From contig NZ_CAKMNW010000026.1 in NCBI RefSeq assembly GCF_927904885.1, positions 1-53,466 on the forward strand: a stretch of 53,466 bases of DNA. The letters are read 5' to 3'. The position numbers and the translations under genes are program-made. This document shows, piece by piece, positions 8,025 to 19,101 of this stretch (positions within the stretch are counted from its first letter, which is position 1; every line of letters begins with the position of its first letter). The notes beneath the pieces were generated by a model that saw nothing but the letters and a program-made list of their open reading frames with translations, ran no database searches and was not told the origin of the DNA. The stretch comes from Candidatus Nitrotoga sp. M5. GTDB taxonomy: Bacteria; Pseudomonadota; Gammaproteobacteria; Burkholderiales; Gallionellaceae.

Positions 8025-10913
8025 ATGACGTCGGTAATACAAACCATGTTGGGCAACTCTATGTTGTTCGGTGCCAATGCGCCGTATATTGAAGGTCTAT
8101 ATGAGGCGTATTTGGCCGACCCCGATTTGGTTCCGGATGGTTGGCGTGCCTACTTTGACGGCCTGCAAAACATAACGAGCACGGAGCAGCAAGATTTTCC
8201 GCATAGCCCGGTGGTGCGTGCTTTTGCTGCCTTACCGTTGACGGATGCACAAAGCGTAATTCAAAAAGCTGATATGGCGCGCAAGCAGGTGGCAGTAATG
8301 CAACTTATCAATGCTCATCGTTTCCTCGGCGTGCATCGCGCCAGCCTCGATCCTCTGAAGCGGCATTCCAGACCTGAAGTGCCCGAATTGGATCCAGCCT
8401 TTCATGGTCTCGCGGAGGCGGACATGGATGTTACATTCGAGACAGGTTCTCTGGTAGGAGCGCCCCGCATGATGCTGCGGGAAATTCTGCAGTTGGTGCG
8501 CCAGACCTATTGCGGCAGCATAGGTGTCGAGTATATGTACATCAATGATGTTGCGCAAAAGCGCTGGATTCAAAATCGCCTGGAGAGTGTACGCGGCCAG
8601 CCAAATTTCAGTGCTGAGACGCGGTATCGTATCTTGGAGCGGCTGACTGCAGCTGAAACGTTGGAGCGCTATTTGCATACCAAGTTTGTCGGTCAGAAGC
8701 GTTTTTCTTTGGAGGGTGGCGAATCACTTATTCCGATGCTTGAACATTTATTGCAACGCGCAGGTACGCAAGGAGTATGCGAGACTGTTATTGGCATGGC
8801 ACATCGTGGACGCTTAAATGTGGTGGTGAACACATTAGGCAAACTACCGAGTGATTTATTCGCTGAATTTGAAGGTGTGCACCGTGAACAGCTGACTTCC
8901 GGCGATGTGAAATACCACCAAGGTTTTTCCTCGGACATTTCTACTCCGGGCGGAGCGATGCACTTAGCTTTAGCATTTAACCCCTCGCACCTGGAAATCG
9001 TTAATCCGGTGGTGGAAGGTTCAGTGTGCGCTCGTCAGCATCGTCGCGGCGACAAGGACAAACGCGAGGTGATGCCTGTATTGTTGCATGGCGATGCGGC
9101 CTTCGCTGGCCAAGGCGTGGTCATGGAAACTCTCAGCTTATCCCAAACGCGCGGTTATAACACGGGCGGTACAGTGCACATCATTATTAATAATCAGATC
9201 GGTTTTACAACTTCGAATATACATGATGCCCGATCTTCTTTGCACTGTACCGATGTGGCGAAGATGATAGAAGCTCCGATTTTCCATGTGAATGGAGATG
9301 ATCCTGAAGCAGTACTGCTGATTACCGAAATTGCACTGGATTACCGCATGACTTTCAAAAGGGATGTCGTGATCGATATGGTGTGTTTCCGCAAATTGGG
9401 CCATAACGAACAGGATGAACCGCTGGTTACGCAGCCATTTATGTACCGTTATGTTAACCAGCATCCGGGCACACGTGCGTTGTATGCTAAATACTTGTTA
9501 GAGCAAAATGTGATCGTGGAAGGGGATCCGGAAGCTATGATCGCGGCCTATCGTCGCTCAATGGATGAGGGTATTAATCCGATCCAGCCAGTATTGAATG
9601 ATTTGAATAAGGCATTAGCTGTAAACTGGTCTAAATTCAGGAGCGGCGTGACTTGGGACGTGACGGTGAACACTGCCGTACCGCAAGAACAGTTGCAAAA
9701 ATTGGCGCGACGGCTAACAGAAGTGCCAACGGATTTCGAGCTTCATTCGCGCGTGGAAAAAATTATCACTGACCGCCGTGCCATGGGTAATGGCGAATTG
9801 GCTTTGGATTGGGGCATGGCAGAAAATCTAGCCTATGCCAGTTTGGTAGCTGAGGGTATTCCTGTTCGTTTGTCTGGTCAGGACAGCGCGCGCGGTACCT
9901 TTTTTCATCGCCATGCTGTGCTGCACGACCAGAACCGTGTGCAGTGGGACAAAGGGTATCACATTCCATTGCAAAATATTGCGCCCAATCAGGCCGATTT
10001 TATCGTTATTGATTCCATCCTTTCGGAAGAGGCGGTGCTGGCATTTGAATATGGTTATGCTACCGCTGAGCCAGATTCTCTGGTTATATGGGAGGCGCAG
10101 TTCGGCGATTTCGCTAATTGTGCTCAGGTGGTAATTGATCAATTTATCTCATCAGGGGAGGCCAAGTGGGGACGCATGTGCGGGTTGGTGATGTTTTTAC
10201 CTCATGGTTACGAAGGGCAGGGGCCAGAACATTCATCCGGGCGCATTGAGCGCTATTTACAGCTATGCGCAGATTACAATATTCAAGTGTGCATCCCTTC
10301 CACTCCTGCTCAAATGTTCCATTTGCTGCGCCGCCAGATGTTGCGCCCAACACGCAAGCCGCTTATTGTCTTTACACCCAAAAGCATGCTGCGCAGTAAA
10401 GATGCTTCTTCGCCGCTGAATGAGTTGGCTCAAGGAGCATTTCAGCCAATAATTGGAGAAGTGGATGCGGTGGAAGCTACCAAGGTGCAGCGTATCATTG
10501 TATGTAGTGGGAAAATATATTATGGGCTGAAGACCGCACGACAAGAACTCGGCATTCAAAATGCTTTGCCGCAGTCCTTACCTTCGGAAGTGGTGGCGAT
10601 TGTCAGACTAGAACAACTTTATCCATTTCCGCATGATGCTTTCGAGGCACAGATTGCCAATTATCCAAATGCTACAGAATTGCTGTGGTGTCAAGAAGAG
10701 CCGGGTAACCAGGGCGCATGGCATCGCATTCAGCATTATCTGCTGCGCCATATGCGTGACGGCATGAAGCTTGCATATGCGCTGCGCTCTTCTTCTGCAT
10801 CACCTGCGGCGGGCTATTTGGCGGTGCATAATGAACAACAAAAGGCAGTGATAGACGCTGCTTTCCGCTGCGATCTCGACATTAAATCAGGAGCAAGACG
10901 CCATGCAAGTTGA
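8025..10913 (+). CDS. sucA: 2-oxoglutarate dehydrogenase E1 component
   Basis: Thiamine-diphosphate-dependent decarboxylase of the 2-oxoglutarate dehydrogenase complex; it transfers the succinyl group to the lipoyl arm of SucB. The 962-residue protein has the N-terminal E2-binding segment (residues 15-50, with [16 protein letters not shown]), the family motif [10 protein letters not shown], the ThDP/Mg region [15 protein letters not shown] with later NNQIGFTT, and the C-terminal transketolase-like domain [15 protein letters not shown]. Start ATG 8025 gives the family-typical N-terminus. The gene overlaps sucB by 11 bases. Confidence 0.98.
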   Translation: MTSVIQTMLGNSMLFGANAPYIEGLYEAYLADPDLVPDGWRAYFDGLQNITSTEQQDFPHSPVVRAFAALPLTDAQSVIQKADMARKQVAVMQLINAHRFLGVHRASLDPLKRHSRPEVPELDPAFHGLAEADMDVTFETGSLVGAPRMMLREILQLVRQTYCGSIGVEYMYINDVAQKRWIQNRLESVRGQPNFSAETRYRILERLTAAETLERYLHTKFVGQKRFSLEGGESLIPMLEHLLQRAGTQGVCETVIGMAHRGRLNVVVNTLGKLPSDLFAEFEGVHREQLTSGDVKYHQGFSSDISTPGGAMHLALAFNPSHLEIVNPVVEGSVCARQHRRGDKDKREVMPVLLHGDAAFAGQGVVMETLSLSQTRGYNTGGTVHIIINNQIGFTTSNIHDARSSLHCTDVAKMIEAPIFHVNGDDPEAVLLITEIALDYRMTFKRDVVIDMVCFRKLGHNEQDEPLVTQPFMYRYVNQHPGTRALYAKYLLEQNVIVEGDPEAMIAAYRRSMDEGINPIQPVLNDLNKALAVNWSKFRSGVTWDVTVNTAVPQEQLQKLARRLTEVPTDFELHSRVEKIITDRRAMGNGELALDWGMAENLAYASLVAEGIPVRLSGQDSARGTFFHRHAVLHDQNRVQWDKGYHIPLQNIAPNQADFIVIDSILSEEAVLAFEYGYATAEPDSLVIWEAQFGDFANCAQVVIDQFISSGEAKWGRMCGLVMFLPHGYEGQGPEHSSGRIERYLQLCADYNIQVCIPSTPAQMFHLLRRQMLRPTRKPLIVFTPKSMLRSKDASSPLNELAQGAFQPIIGEVDAVEATKVQRIIVCSGKIYYGLKTARQELGIQNALPQSLPSEVVAIVRLEQLYPFPHDAFEAQIANYPNATELLWCQEEPGNQGAWHRIQHYLLRHMRDGMKLAYALRSSSASPAAGYLAVHNEQQKAVIDAAFRCDLDIKSGARRHAS

Positions 10914-12063
10914 AGTGAAAGTGCCGCAACTTTCCGAATCGGTTTCCGAGGCCACTCTGGTAACCTGGCACAAGCAGCCTGGTGAAGCTGTGGCTGAAGG
11001 TGAAAATTTGATAGACATTGAAACTGATAAAGTGATTTTAGAGTTGCCTGCGGTCAAATCTGGAGTGCTGACCAAAGTTCTCAAGCAAAATGGTGACAAG
11101 GTGACCAGCAATGAGGTGATTGCCTTGTTGGATACCGATGCAAAACCTGATGTGACCAGCGCCGTTCAACCAGATGTGAAAACCAAGGAGCCAGCTGCCG
11201 TGATGCCTGCGGCACAGAAAATTGCGGCGGAAAATAAAATTGATACAGCTGCGATTAATGGTAGCGGACGTGATGGACGCGTCATTAAGGAAGATGTGTT
11301 GACTGCGGTACAGAAACAAGCTGCAGTGATGGTAACCGAAGTTCCGCAACCCATTGAGGGTGGGCGTGTGGAACAGCGCGTGCCGATGACTCGCATCCGC
11401 CAACGCATTGCCGAACGTTTGCTTCAATCGCAACAGAATGCCGCAATTCTTACTACTTTTAATGAAGTGAACATGTTGCCAGTGATTGAGTTGCGTAATC
11501 ACTATAGAGATGCTTTTGAAAAGAAGCATGGTGTAAAACTAGGTTTTATGTCATTTTTCATCAAGGCTACGTTACTCGCATTGCATAAATTCCCAGTGGT
11601 GAACGCGTCGGTGGATGGTACGGATATCATTTACCACGGCTATTACGACATCGGCGTGGCAATTGGTAGTGAGCGCGGCTTGGTGGTGCCTATCATTCGC
11701 GATGCTGACAAGCTTTCACTAGCCGATATCGAAAGACAAATTATGGACTTTGGTACGCGTGCCAAAGACGGTAAGATTACATTGGAAGAATTGCATGGAG
11801 GTACCTTTTCCATTTCCAATGGTGGTGTGTTCGGCTCCATGCTCTCTACTCCTATAATTAATCCGCCACAGTGTGCCATCCTCGGTATTCACGCTACCAA
11901 AGACAGACCAGTGGCCGAAAATGGTCAAGTTGTCATTCGCCCGATGAATTACCTCGCTCTGTCTTACGATCACCGAATCGTTGATGGGCGTGATGCCGTA
12001 TTATTTCTCGCCACTATTAAAGAAGCGCTGGAATATCCTGGACGAGTGTTGCTGGATTTGTAG
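10903..12063 (+). CDS. sucB: 2-oxoglutarate dehydrogenase E2 (dihydrolipoyl succinyltransferase)
   Basis: Core of the 2-oxoglutarate dehydrogenase complex; it passes succinyl from lipoate to CoA. 386 residues: lipoyl domain at 1-77 with Lys43 in DIETDKVIL, a peripheral-subunit (E1/E3) binding domain around 108-145 ([19 protein letters not shown]), and a catalytic domain from about 160 to the end with [12 protein letters not shown] holding the active His357 and Asp361. Start ATG 10903 has AGGAG upstream, lying inside the last codons of sucA. Confidence 0.98.
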   Translation: MQVEVKVPQLSESVSEATLVTWHKQPGEAVAEGENLIDIETDKVILELPAVKSGVLTKVLKQNGDKVTSNEVIALLDTDAKPDVTSAVQPDVKTKEPAAVMPAAQKIAAENKIDTAAINGSGRDGRVIKEDVLTAVQKQAAVMVTEVPQPIEGGRVEQRVPMTRIRQRIAERLLQSQQNAAILTTFNEVNMLPVIELRNHYRDAFEKKHGVKLGFMSFFIKATLLALHKFPVVNASVDGTDIIYHGYYDIGVAIGSERGLVVPIIRDADKLSLADIERQIMDFGTRAKDGKITLEELHGGTFSISNGGVFGSMLSTPIINPPQCAILGIHATKDRPVAENGQVVIRPMNYLALSYDHRIVDGRDAVLFLATIKEALEYPGRVLLDL

Positions 12064-12140
12064 ATGTGCTTTTGCCAATTCAAGCCGGAATGAAATGAAA
12101 AGTTTAGTGCGGGTTCAGATATTGATAAAAGGATTTTATT

Positions 12141-13562
12141 GTGTCGAAATCATTTGAGGTTGTAGTTATCGGTGCCGGCCCTGGAGGTTATGTGGCGGCG
12201 ATACGTTGTGCTCAACTAGGGCTGAATACAGCCTGTATCGACGATTGGAAAGGCGTGCAAGGCAAGCCCAGCTTAGGCGGAACTTGTCTTAATGTGGGCT
12301 GTATTCCATCTAAAGCTTTGCTGGAATCATCAGAAAACTTCGAACGGATGACGCATGATTTTGCTGCGCACGGCATAAGTGCTGACAATGCGAGCATGGA
12401 TGTTCAGAAAATGGTGAAGCGCAAGAATAAGATCGTGTCCGATTTTACATTGGGCATTAATCAATTATTCAAGAAAAATAAAGTGGATTCACTGCACGGT
12501 AAGGCTCAACTTCTCGGTCGGGATGGCGATGTCTGGCGTGTCGGGATTGTGGATGGAGAGGAAGTAAGGGCGAAGCACATTATAATTGCCACAGGCTCAA
12601 CGTCGCGAATTTTGCAACAAGCACCGCTGGATGGAGTGCGGATTGTGGACAATGTAGGTGCTCTGAGTTTTAGCGAAACGCCCAAGCGCCTTGCGATCAT
12701 CGGTGCGGGGGTCATTGGGCTGGAACTTGGTAGTGTATGGCGCAGGTTAGGGGCTGAGGTGACGATACTGGAAGCCTCGCCTGTATTTCTTCCTGCCGCC
12801 GATGAGCAAGTAGCTAAAGAAGCATTGCGTGCTTTTACAAAGCAAAAGCTGGCTATCCACTTGGGTGCCCAGGTTGACGGTGTTACTCAGGCTGCTGAAA
12901 CTATAAAAATTAATTGGCGTGATATAAATGGGGCTGCGCAGGAGTTGGTTGCGGACAAGCTGATCGTTGCAGTAGGACGTGTGCCAAATACGCAAAGTTT
13001 GAACGCAGAATCGGTCGGACTTAAGCTGGACGATGCAGGGCGAATTGAAGTGGATGAACAGTGCCGTACTAGTCTGCCACATGTGTATGCGGTAGGTGAT
13101 GTGGTGCGCGGCCCGATGCTTGCGCACAAGGCCTCAGAGGAAGGTGTGATGGTGGCAGAATTGATCGGCGGGCAGATGGGACACACTGATTTGAATTTGG
13201 TGCCGAATGTAATGTATACCGCTCCGGAAATTGCTTGGGTGGGTAAGACTGTACAGCAGCTTAAGGCAGAAGGTGTCGCTTATAAAGCTGGGCAGTTTCC
13301 CTTTCTTGCTAATGGACGTGCTCGCGCCTTGGGTGACACGGCGGGATTTATTAAAATTTTAGCTGATGCAAATACAGATCGCGTCCTTGGTGTACATATT
13401 GTCGGCCCGATGGCATCTGAGCTTATTCAGCAGGCGGTGCTGGCGATGGCGTTTTCAGCAAGTAGTGAAGATTTGGCACGTACCGTTCATGCACATCCGT
13501 CATTGACTGAAGTGATGCATGAAGCCGCACTGGCGGTAGATATGCGTGCAATCCATATATAA
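12141..13562 (+). CDS. lpdA: Dihydrolipoyl dehydrogenase (E3)
   Basis: FAD enzyme that reoxidises the dihydrolipoyl groups of SucB with NAD+. 473 residues with FAD motif VIGAGPGGYVAAIR, redox disulfide Cys49/Cys54 in GGTCLNVGCIPSK, NAD motif IGAGVIGLELGSVW, and the C-terminal His-Glu pair in HAHPSLTEVMHE. The start is GTG 12141, chosen because AAAGGA lies about 8 bases before it and the frame gives the normal N-terminus. It is the last gene of the TCA block, 77 bases after sucB; position and sequence mark it as the complex's dedicated E3. Confidence 0.97.
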   Translation: MSKSFEVVVIGAGPGGYVAAIRCAQLGLNTACIDDWKGVQGKPSLGGTCLNVGCIPSKALLESSENFERMTHDFAAHGISADNASMDVQKMVKRKNKIVSDFTLGINQLFKKNKVDSLHGKAQLLGRDGDVWRVGIVDGEEVRAKHIIIATGSTSRILQQAPLDGVRIVDNVGALSFSETPKRLAIIGAGVIGLELGSVWRRLGAEVTILEASPVFLPAADEQVAKEALRAFTKQKLAIHLGAQVDGVTQAAETIKINWRDINGAAQELVADKLIVAVGRVPNTQSLNAESVGLKLDDAGRIEVDEQCRTSLPHVYAVGDVVRGPMLAHKASEEGVMVAELIGGQMGHTDLNLVPNVMYTAPEIAWVGKTVQQLKAEGVAYKAGQFPFLANGRARALGDTAGFIKILADANTDRVLGVHIVGPMASELIQQAVLAMAFSASSEDLARTVHAHPSLTEVMHEAALAVDMRAIHI

Positions 13563-13599
13563 CCGGAGTTTTTCGTGCTTGTAGTATATAACGTCAAAT

Positions 13600-13635
13600 T
13601 TTAGATTGTGATGGTGAAAAGAGCCACGATCTAAA
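13600..13635 (+). other. Stem-loop downstream of lpdA
   Basis: TTTAGATTGTG and CACGATCTAAA form an 11-bp stem with one G.T pair. There is no following T-run, so it could be an mRNA 3'-end stabiliser or weak terminator of the TCA-cycle transcript. Confidence 0.35.
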
Positions 13636-13717
13636 CCGTTTGTTGACCAAATCCGGTTTCGATGTGATTTTTTCATATGGAAATATATTTTTGAACTACT
13701 ATCGAAGATGTTTACAT

Positions 13718-13746
13718 TTGAACCTGGCTTGAGATTCGGTTACAAT
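13718..13746 (+). promoter_or_regulatory. Sigma70-type promoter of the tRNA-Val gene
   Basis: TTGAAC at 13718-13723 and TACAAT at 13741-13746 are separated by exactly 17 bases and lie 14 bases before the tRNA 5' end. Confidence 0.75.
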
Positions 13747-13760
13747 GCCGTGCCTTGTAT

Positions 13761-13837
13761 AGGCGCGTAGCTCAGCTGGTTAGAGCACCACCTTGACATG
13801 GTGGGGGTCGTTGGTTCGAGTCCAATCGCGCCTACCA
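13761..13837 (+). tRNA. tRNA-Val (anticodon GAC)
   Basis: A complete cloverleaf can be drawn: acceptor AGGCGCG with CGCGCCT, D arm GCTC/GAGC, anticodon stem CCACC/GGTGG around TTGACAT (anticodon GAC), T arm TTGG..CCAA with TTCGAGT, discriminator A and an encoded CCA. The length is 77 bases. It reads GUC/GUU valine codons. Confidence 0.97.
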
Positions 13838-14304
13838 CTGAATTTGAAATTAAATCAGTTGGTTAAAGTAGGTTATTCTGCTCATAAAATTACAACATTT
13901 TCTACGGGCTTCTTTAGCAAGTATATAAGCAAAAATTAACTATCCGGCATGGATAGCGCTCCCAGCAGGAACCTGTACATCTTTCCTCACATTTCTTACC
14001 TTTTTGAATTAAGGCAAAACATCTTGGCTATCCACGCAATTGTGTAATTGGGCCGAGGCAATGTCGAACATTAATCAGGTGCAGTGAAAGTTGCTTTGAA
14101 AGTGACATCCGTGAATTCCCGTCCCAGGTCAAGAAATAGATGCCGTGTGCTCCAGCCGCTTGATCGGATCACGGAATAGCATTCCATGGGGCAGGTATGC
14201 TACCTTGTGGCTGGACTATGTGCGCTGTTTGGACAAGGCGACATAAGCCGCAAAGCCTGTTAAAATCCGCAACTTAATTGTTAATCACCATTGGAGAAAG
14301 TAGC
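13838..14304. other. Intergenic region between tRNA-Val and ndk
   Basis: About 470 bases without a credible gene. TTAAAAT near 14262 may be the -10 of an ndk promoter, but no good -35 is seen. Nothing else was recognised. Confidence 0.45.
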
Positions 14305-14724
14305 ATGGCTGTTGAACGTACCTTGTCAATTATTAAACCTGATGCTGTTGCTAAGAATGTTATTGGACAGATTTACACCCGCTTTGAAAATGCTGGATTA
14401 AAGATAATTGCAGCACGTATGGTGCAGATGTCACGTTCCGAAGCAGAAAAATTTTATGCCGCACATCGTGAGCGTTCATTCTTTAAGGACTTGGTAGATT
14501 TTATGATTTCCGGTCCAGTGATGGTGCAAGCATTGGAAGGTGAAGATGCGATTGCAAAAAATCGCGATTTAATGGGAGCCACGGATCCGAAAAAAGCTGA
14601 CAAGGGTAGCATTCGCGCTGATTTCGCTGACAGCATTGATGCCAATGCAGTACATGGTTCAGACTCACCGGAAGCCGCCACAGTGGAAATTACTTGTTTC
14701 TTTCCTGATCTGAAAGCTTCATAA
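14305..14724 (+). CDS. ndk: Nucleoside diphosphate kinase
   Basis: Transfers the gamma-phosphate of ATP to nucleoside diphosphates through a phosphohistidine, supplying NTPs and dNTPs. 139 residues, the normal bacterial length, with [10 protein letters not shown] at the N-terminus and the active-site His117 in [12 protein letters not shown]. Start ATG 14305 is preceded by GGAG; an upstream frame start at 14278 would add nine extra residues. It precedes rlmN as in many betaproteobacteria, but with a 282-base gap. Confidence 0.97.
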   Translation: MAVERTLSIIKPDAVAKNVIGQIYTRFENAGLKIIAARMVQMSRSEAEKFYAAHRERSFFKDLVDFMISGPVMVQALEGEDAIAKNRDLMGATDPKKADKGSIRADFADSIDANAVHGSDSPEAATVEITCFFPDLKAS

Positions 14725-14962
14725 ATCAGCCCGATTTCGTAAGCTAATTATGTTTTTCATGTAAGGTTTTATCTGGTATGTTCATTCAATTGTTGTTTGA
14801 AAATAATAGCCTGTGCAATAAGTTCGCGAATTTATGATATGTTCAAGCTGTTATGAACGTAAATTCGTGTTGATACGAGCCAGTGTAAAAAACTTTGCAT
14901 TTGTTTCCTCGCCATCCAACATGGCTTAACATTAGTTAACTTTCAGTTATTCGAGGAGCAGG

Positions 14963-14985
14963 ACCATCCCCATCGTGGGGATGGT
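14963..14985 (+). promoter_or_regulatory. Perfect 9-bp hairpin upstream of rlmN
   Basis: ACCATCCCC, a 5-base loop ATCGT, then GGGGATGGT. It ends 21 bases before the rlmN ATG and is not followed by a T-run, so it probably lies in the 5' leader rather than being a terminator. Confidence 0.5.
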
Positions 14986-15006
14986 GTAACTTTTAAAGGT
15001 CAACTG

Positions 15007-16089
15007 ATGTCCAAAAACCTTCTTGACTTTGATGTACCACGACTTACCGCCTGGTTTGCTTCAATGGGTGAGAAGCCCTTCCGTGCGCGTCAGATAATGC
15101 GCTGGATTCATAAAGTAGGAGAGCCGGATTTTACAGCGATGACCGATATCGCTGCTTTGTTGCGCGAAAAGTTACAACAGAATGCTTATGTGGCTGCGCC
15201 ACAGGTGATGCGCGACGAAATTTCTGCAGATGGTACGCGTAAATGGTTGTTGGACGTTGGTACGGGCAATGCAGTGGAAACAGTTTTTATTCCAGAGGCG
15301 CGGCGCGGCACATTGTGTATCTCAACTCAGGCGGGTTGCGCGCTTAACTGCTCATTCTGCTCGACCGGTAAACAAGGTTTCAATCGTAATTTAAGTGTGG
15401 CCGAAATTATTGGTCAACTGTGGTGGGCCAACCGTCAAATTGGCAAAGATGTTGATGACAAGTGGCCAGTCACTAATGTGGTGATGATGGGCATGGGCGA
15501 GCCGTTGCTCAATTTCGATAATACAGTAAGTGCCTTAAGTCTTATGCTGGACGATAATGCTTATGGCTTGTCTAGACGTCGTGTGACTTTGTCCACATCT
15601 GGCATCGTACCTGCGATGGACAGACTACGTGAGGAATGCCCAGTAGCGTTGGCTGTGTCGTTGCATGCATCCAACGACAGCTTGCGCGATGTGCTGGTGC
15701 CGATCAACCAGAAGTATCCTTTGCGTGTATTACTGGCAGCATGTCAGCGTTATCTGGAACGCGCTCCACGTGATTTTGTCACTTTTGAGTATGTGATGCT
15801 GGAAGGTGTGAATGACAGCGTACAGCAAGCGCATGAGCTTGTGGCGTTGGTGCGCGATGTTCCGTGCAAATTTAATTTGATACCGTTCAATCCTTTTCCG
15901 CAGACGCATTACCGTTGTCCTAATGCCGATGTTATAGCCAGATTTCGTGATGTGCTGATGCAGGCCGATATGATTACTACTATTCGTAAAACAAGAGGTG
16001 ATGATATTGCTGCTGCCTGTGGACAACTGGCTGGTCAGGTACTGGATAAAACCAAAAGAACACACCGATTGTTAGAGATACGCACATGA
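15007..16089 (+). CDS. rlmN: Dual-specificity 23S rRNA/tRNA (adenine-C2) methyltransferase RlmN
   Basis: Radical-SAM enzyme that methylates C2 of A2503 in 23S rRNA and A37 of some tRNAs. The 360-residue protein has the 4Fe-4S motif CALNCSFC (Cys111, Cys115, Cys118), the SAM-binding GMGEPL and the later LAVSLHA. The C-terminal catalytic cysteine is in AAACGQL. Start ATG 15007 gives the family N-terminus. It overlaps pilW by 4 bases and heads the conserved run rlmN-pilW-rodZ-ispG-hisS. Confidence 0.97.
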   Translation: MSKNLLDFDVPRLTAWFASMGEKPFRARQIMRWIHKVGEPDFTAMTDIAALLREKLQQNAYVAAPQVMRDEISADGTRKWLLDVGTGNAVETVFIPEARRGTLCISTQAGCALNCSFCSTGKQGFNRNLSVAEIIGQLWWANRQIGKDVDDKWPVTNVVMMGMGEPLLNFDNTVSALSLMLDDNAYGLSRRRVTLSTSGIVPAMDRLREECPVALAVSLHASNDSLRDVLVPINQKYPLRVLLAACQRYLERAPRDFVTFEYVMLEGVNDSVQQAHELVALVRDVPCKFNLIPFNPFPQTHYRCPNADVIARFRDVLMQADMITTIRKTRGDDIAAACGQLAGQVLDKTKRTHRLLEIRT

Positions 16090-16874
16090 ATTTATTTTCA
16101 CGTGTGAAAGGGTTGAGTTTTTTTCTGCTTGCTGTGAGCATGGCAGGATGCGTTACGCCATCCAGTGGTGGATACGGCAGTGAGGCACAGAGTGCGATTA
16201 CGCGGGAAGAATCCAGCGCCAGAATACATACTGAATTAGCTGCGCAATATTACGATCGTGGACAGCTTGGAGTGGCTTTAGAAGAAATATCTGCGGCTTT
16301 GCAGACTAAACCTGACTACGCACCTGCTTATAACGTGCGCGGCCTTGTGAACATGGCTTTGCATGAAGATCAGCAGGCAGATGAGGATTTCCAGCGCAGC
16401 TTGCGTTTGGATAGTGCCAATTCAGAAGCGCATAACAACTATGGCTGGTTTCTTTGTGAGCGAGGGAAGGAGTCAGATTCCATTAAACACTTCATGGCAG
16501 CGCTAAAGAACCCACTTTACGCTACTCCGGGGAGAGCTTATTTGAGTGCAGGATTGTGTTCCATGAAGGCCGGCAATACAAAAGATGCTGAAGAATTTTT
16601 GAAGAAAGCGCTAATCGCCCAGCCCAATATGTTGGAAGCACAGCTGGGTTTAGCCAATCTGTACTTTACTAAAGCCGATTATGTAGGTGCGAAGTCCTAT
16701 TTTATGACCTTTAAACAGAAAAATTCATCCCCTTTAACAGCTGAAAACCTTTGGCTGGCAGTACGCATTGAAGATAAATTGGGCAACAGGGTCGCGGAAA
16801 ATAGTTACGCGACGCAATTGCGTAACAATTTTCCTGATGCACATGAAACTAAGCTAATGCTGGACAGGCAATAA
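16086..16874 (+). CDS. pilW: Type IV pilus biogenesis/stability lipoprotein PilW (PilF)
   Basis: Outer-membrane TPR lipoprotein (pilotin) required for assembly of the PilQ secretin. 262 residues: lipoprotein signal with lipobox SMAGC (cysteine about residue 22), then TPR repeats from about 50 to 230 with [11 protein letters not shown] and [11 protein letters not shown]. The start ATG overlaps the rlmN stop (ATGA), and the rodZ start follows immediately, so it is in one operon with them. Together with pilU at 42.6 kb, it indicates type IV pili. Confidence 0.92.
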   Translation: MNLFSRVKGLSFFLLAVSMAGCVTPSSGGYGSEAQSAITREESSARIHTELAAQYYDRGQLGVALEEISAALQTKPDYAPAYNVRGLVNMALHEDQQADEDFQRSLRLDSANSEAHNNYGWFLCERGKESDSIKHFMAALKNPLYATPGRAYLSAGLCSMKAGNTKDAEEFLKKALIAQPNMLEAQLGLANLYFTKADYVGAKSYFMTFKQKNSSPLTAENLWLAVRIEDKLGNRVAENSYATQLRNNFPDAHETKLMLDRQ

Positions 16875-17717
16875 GTGGATAATTCGTCGGAAAATAATTT
16901 AGGCACTGTCTCTGGCAACACTGAGGCACGTCCATTCAGCGTGGGTGCTGTGCTGCGTGAGGCACGCGAGCAACACGGGCTTAGCGTTGCGGATGTGGAA
17001 AGTCGTCTCAAGTTTCCATCACCCAAAATTGAGGCACTGGAGGCGGATAACTTTACTCTTTTGTCTGGGAATTCTTTTGTGCGTCTTTTTGTACGCAGCT
17101 ATGCCAAACTATTGCAATTGGATCCTGATCCCTTATTAGCAGCATTACCAGAAACGCAAACGCAACCTTCGCTGCACTCTGCAAGCAATATGATTGGAGT
17201 GCCGATTCAAAATGCCTACGTATCGCGCGGGCTTAAGAGCATCTGGTTGGCAACCGGTCTTGTTGTCATCGCGGTCATATTGGTCTTTGTCTGGTTGAAT
17301 CGCAGCCAGTCAATTACGCCGCAGGCTAGGGTGGAAGTAGTAGGGTTGCCAGCCATTACAACGACGCCTCCAGAGTCTGATGCGATGGAAGAGCCGTCAC
17401 CTGATGAGCTCGATGTCTCCCCAGAAACCCCGACCGATGCCAATGCTATACAGTCAAAATCAAATAGCGCATCCAAGAAATCCGGCGCTATTCGACTGAT
17501 ATTTGATGAAGAATCCTGGGTCAAAGTGACAGACAGTGATGGCAAGGTACTGCTGTCACAACTTAATTCGCGCGGCAGCGAAAAGCACTTGAATGGCCGA
17601 CCTCCGTATTCCGTGGTTGTTGGAAATGTCGGCGGCGTGCGGGTATATTATAAAGAGAAGCGTGTTGATTTCGCGCCTTCGTATCCTGGCGGAATCGCGA
17701 ATCTCACGTTGGAATAG
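16875..17717 (+). CDS. rodZ: RodZ-like cell-shape protein (HTH_25 / DUF4115)
   Basis: RodZ links MreB to the membrane and helps keep rod shape. 280 residues: an N-terminal Cro-type helix-turn-helix (about 20-90, LREAREQHGLSVADVESRLK), one transmembrane helix near 122-142 (IWLATGLVVIAVILVFVWL), a Pro/Ser/Glu-rich linker, and a C-terminal DUF4115 beta domain from about 200 (AIRLIFDEESWVKVTDSDG). The start is GTG, directly after the pilW stop. Position between pilW and ispG is classical. Confidence 0.9.
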   Translation: MDNSSENNLGTVSGNTEARPFSVGAVLREAREQHGLSVADVESRLKFPSPKIEALEADNFTLLSGNSFVRLFVRSYAKLLQLDPDPLLAALPETQTQPSLHSASNMIGVPIQNAYVSRGLKSIWLATGLVVIAVILVFVWLNRSQSITPQARVEVVGLPAITTTPPESDAMEEPSPDELDVSPETPTDANAIQSKSNSASKKSGAIRLIFDEESWVKVTDSDGKVLLSQLNSRGSEKHLNGRPPYSVVVGNVGGVRVYYKEKRVDFAPSYPGGIANLTLE

Positions 17718-17720
17718 ATT

Positions 17721-18977
17721 ATGAGTCAACATCCCATTCCGCGTCGCGTGACGCAACGTGTCATGGTGGGCAATATCGCCATAGGTGGCGGTGCCCCTAT
17801 CGTTGTGCAGTCCATGACCAATACTGATACCGTGGATGCCGTAGGTACCGCGCGCCAAGTTTATGAACTGGCACAAGCTGGTTCCGAATTAGTGCGAATT
17901 ACTGTCAATACCGCCGATGCTGCCGCACAAGTGCCTCGTATTCGCGAGCTGCTCGACCAAATGGGTTGTAATGTGCCCTTGGTAGGGGATTTTCATTACA
18001 ACGGACATCGTTTGTTAGCTGATTTTCCGGACTGTGCCCAAGCACTGGGAGGCTACCGAATTAACCCGGGTAATGTCGGTCGTAACCGTAAAGGTGAAGA
18101 CCAATTCGCGATGATGATAGACGCTGCCTGCCGGTATACTAAGCCGGTGCGTATCGGGGTGAATTGGGGTAGCTTGGAGGCTGATCTGATCGTGCGCATG
18201 ATGGATGAAAACGCTAAATTAGCACAGCCGAAGGAAGCTGCCGCGGTCATGTCTGAGGCGCTCATCGTGTCTGCGCTGGAAAGCGCTCAGCGCGCCGAGA
18301 AACTTGGTTTGCCGCATGATCGAATCGTGTTGTCATGCAAAGTGAGTGAGGTTCAGGCTTTAATTGCGGTATACCGTGAATTAGCACAGCGCTGTGATTA
18401 CCCGTTGCACTTAGGTTTAACAGAAGCTGGCATGGGATCAAAAGGTATTGTCGCTTCCACCGCTGCGCTGGCTGTGTTACTGCAGGAAGGGATAGGAGAT
18501 ACCATACGTATCTCTCTTACGCCGGAACCGGGCGGCGATCGCACGCAGGAGGTAATTGTGGCACAGGAGATTTTGCAAACGATGGGTTTGCGCTCCTTTG
18601 CGCCTATGGTGATTGCTTGCCCCGGTTGCGGTCGTACCACTAGCACAGTTTTTCAAGAATTGGCGCAAAGTATCCAGTCTTATTTACGTGAGCAAATGCC
18701 GGTATGGCGCGAGCAATTCAGTGGCGTTGAGGAAATGACAGTGGCAGTAATGGGTTGCATCGTGAATGGTCCAGGGGAAAGCAAGATGGCCAATATTGGT
18801 ATCAGCCTGCCGGGCAGTAACGAGCATCCCGCAGCACCAGTATATGTAGATGGTCAAAAAGTGGTTACTTTACGTGGTGACAATATCGCCAACGAGTTCA
18901 AGCAGATCGTGAATGATTACGTTACGCGTAACTATGCGCAGCGTGAAGCTGATCGTCCCCATTCAGAAACCATATAG
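17721..18977 (+). CDS. ispG: 4-hydroxy-3-methylbut-2-en-1-yl diphosphate synthase (flavodoxin)
   Basis: Penultimate enzyme of the MEP isoprenoid pathway; it reduces methylerythritol cyclodiphosphate to HMBPP with a 4Fe-4S cluster. 418 residues, with a TIM barrel ([12 protein letters not shown] near the start) and a cluster domain whose ligands Cys300, Cys303 and Cys346 ([17 protein letters not shown]) are all present, as is Glu353. The length matches the short proteobacterial type. It starts 3 bases after rodZ. Its partner ispH is at 39.1 kb. Confidence 0.97.
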   Translation: MSQHPIPRRVTQRVMVGNIAIGGGAPIVVQSMTNTDTVDAVGTARQVYELAQAGSELVRITVNTADAAAQVPRIRELLDQMGCNVPLVGDFHYNGHRLLADFPDCAQALGGYRINPGNVGRNRKGEDQFAMMIDAACRYTKPVRIGVNWGSLEADLIVRMMDENAKLAQPKEAAAVMSEALIVSALESAQRAEKLGLPHDRIVLSCKVSEVQALIAVYRELAQRCDYPLHLGLTEAGMGSKGIVASTAALAVLLQEGIGDTIRISLTPEPGGDRTQEVIVAQEILQTMGLRSFAPMVIACPGCGRTTSTVFQELAQSIQSYLREQMPVWREQFSGVEEMTVAVMGCIVNGPGESKMANIGISLPGSNEHPAAPVYVDGQKVVTLRGDNIANEFKQIVNDYVTRNYAQREADRPHSETI

Positions 18978-19101
18978 ATCCACGTATAAATTGAGCACCA
19001 AATAATTTAAAACAGCGTTCAGGCATTGCAGGCGTGCATAGTATTCGGGCGAGGCTGTTTTAATCATATCTGTCATGAGTTAAATAAAGGTTAATCGTTT
19101 T

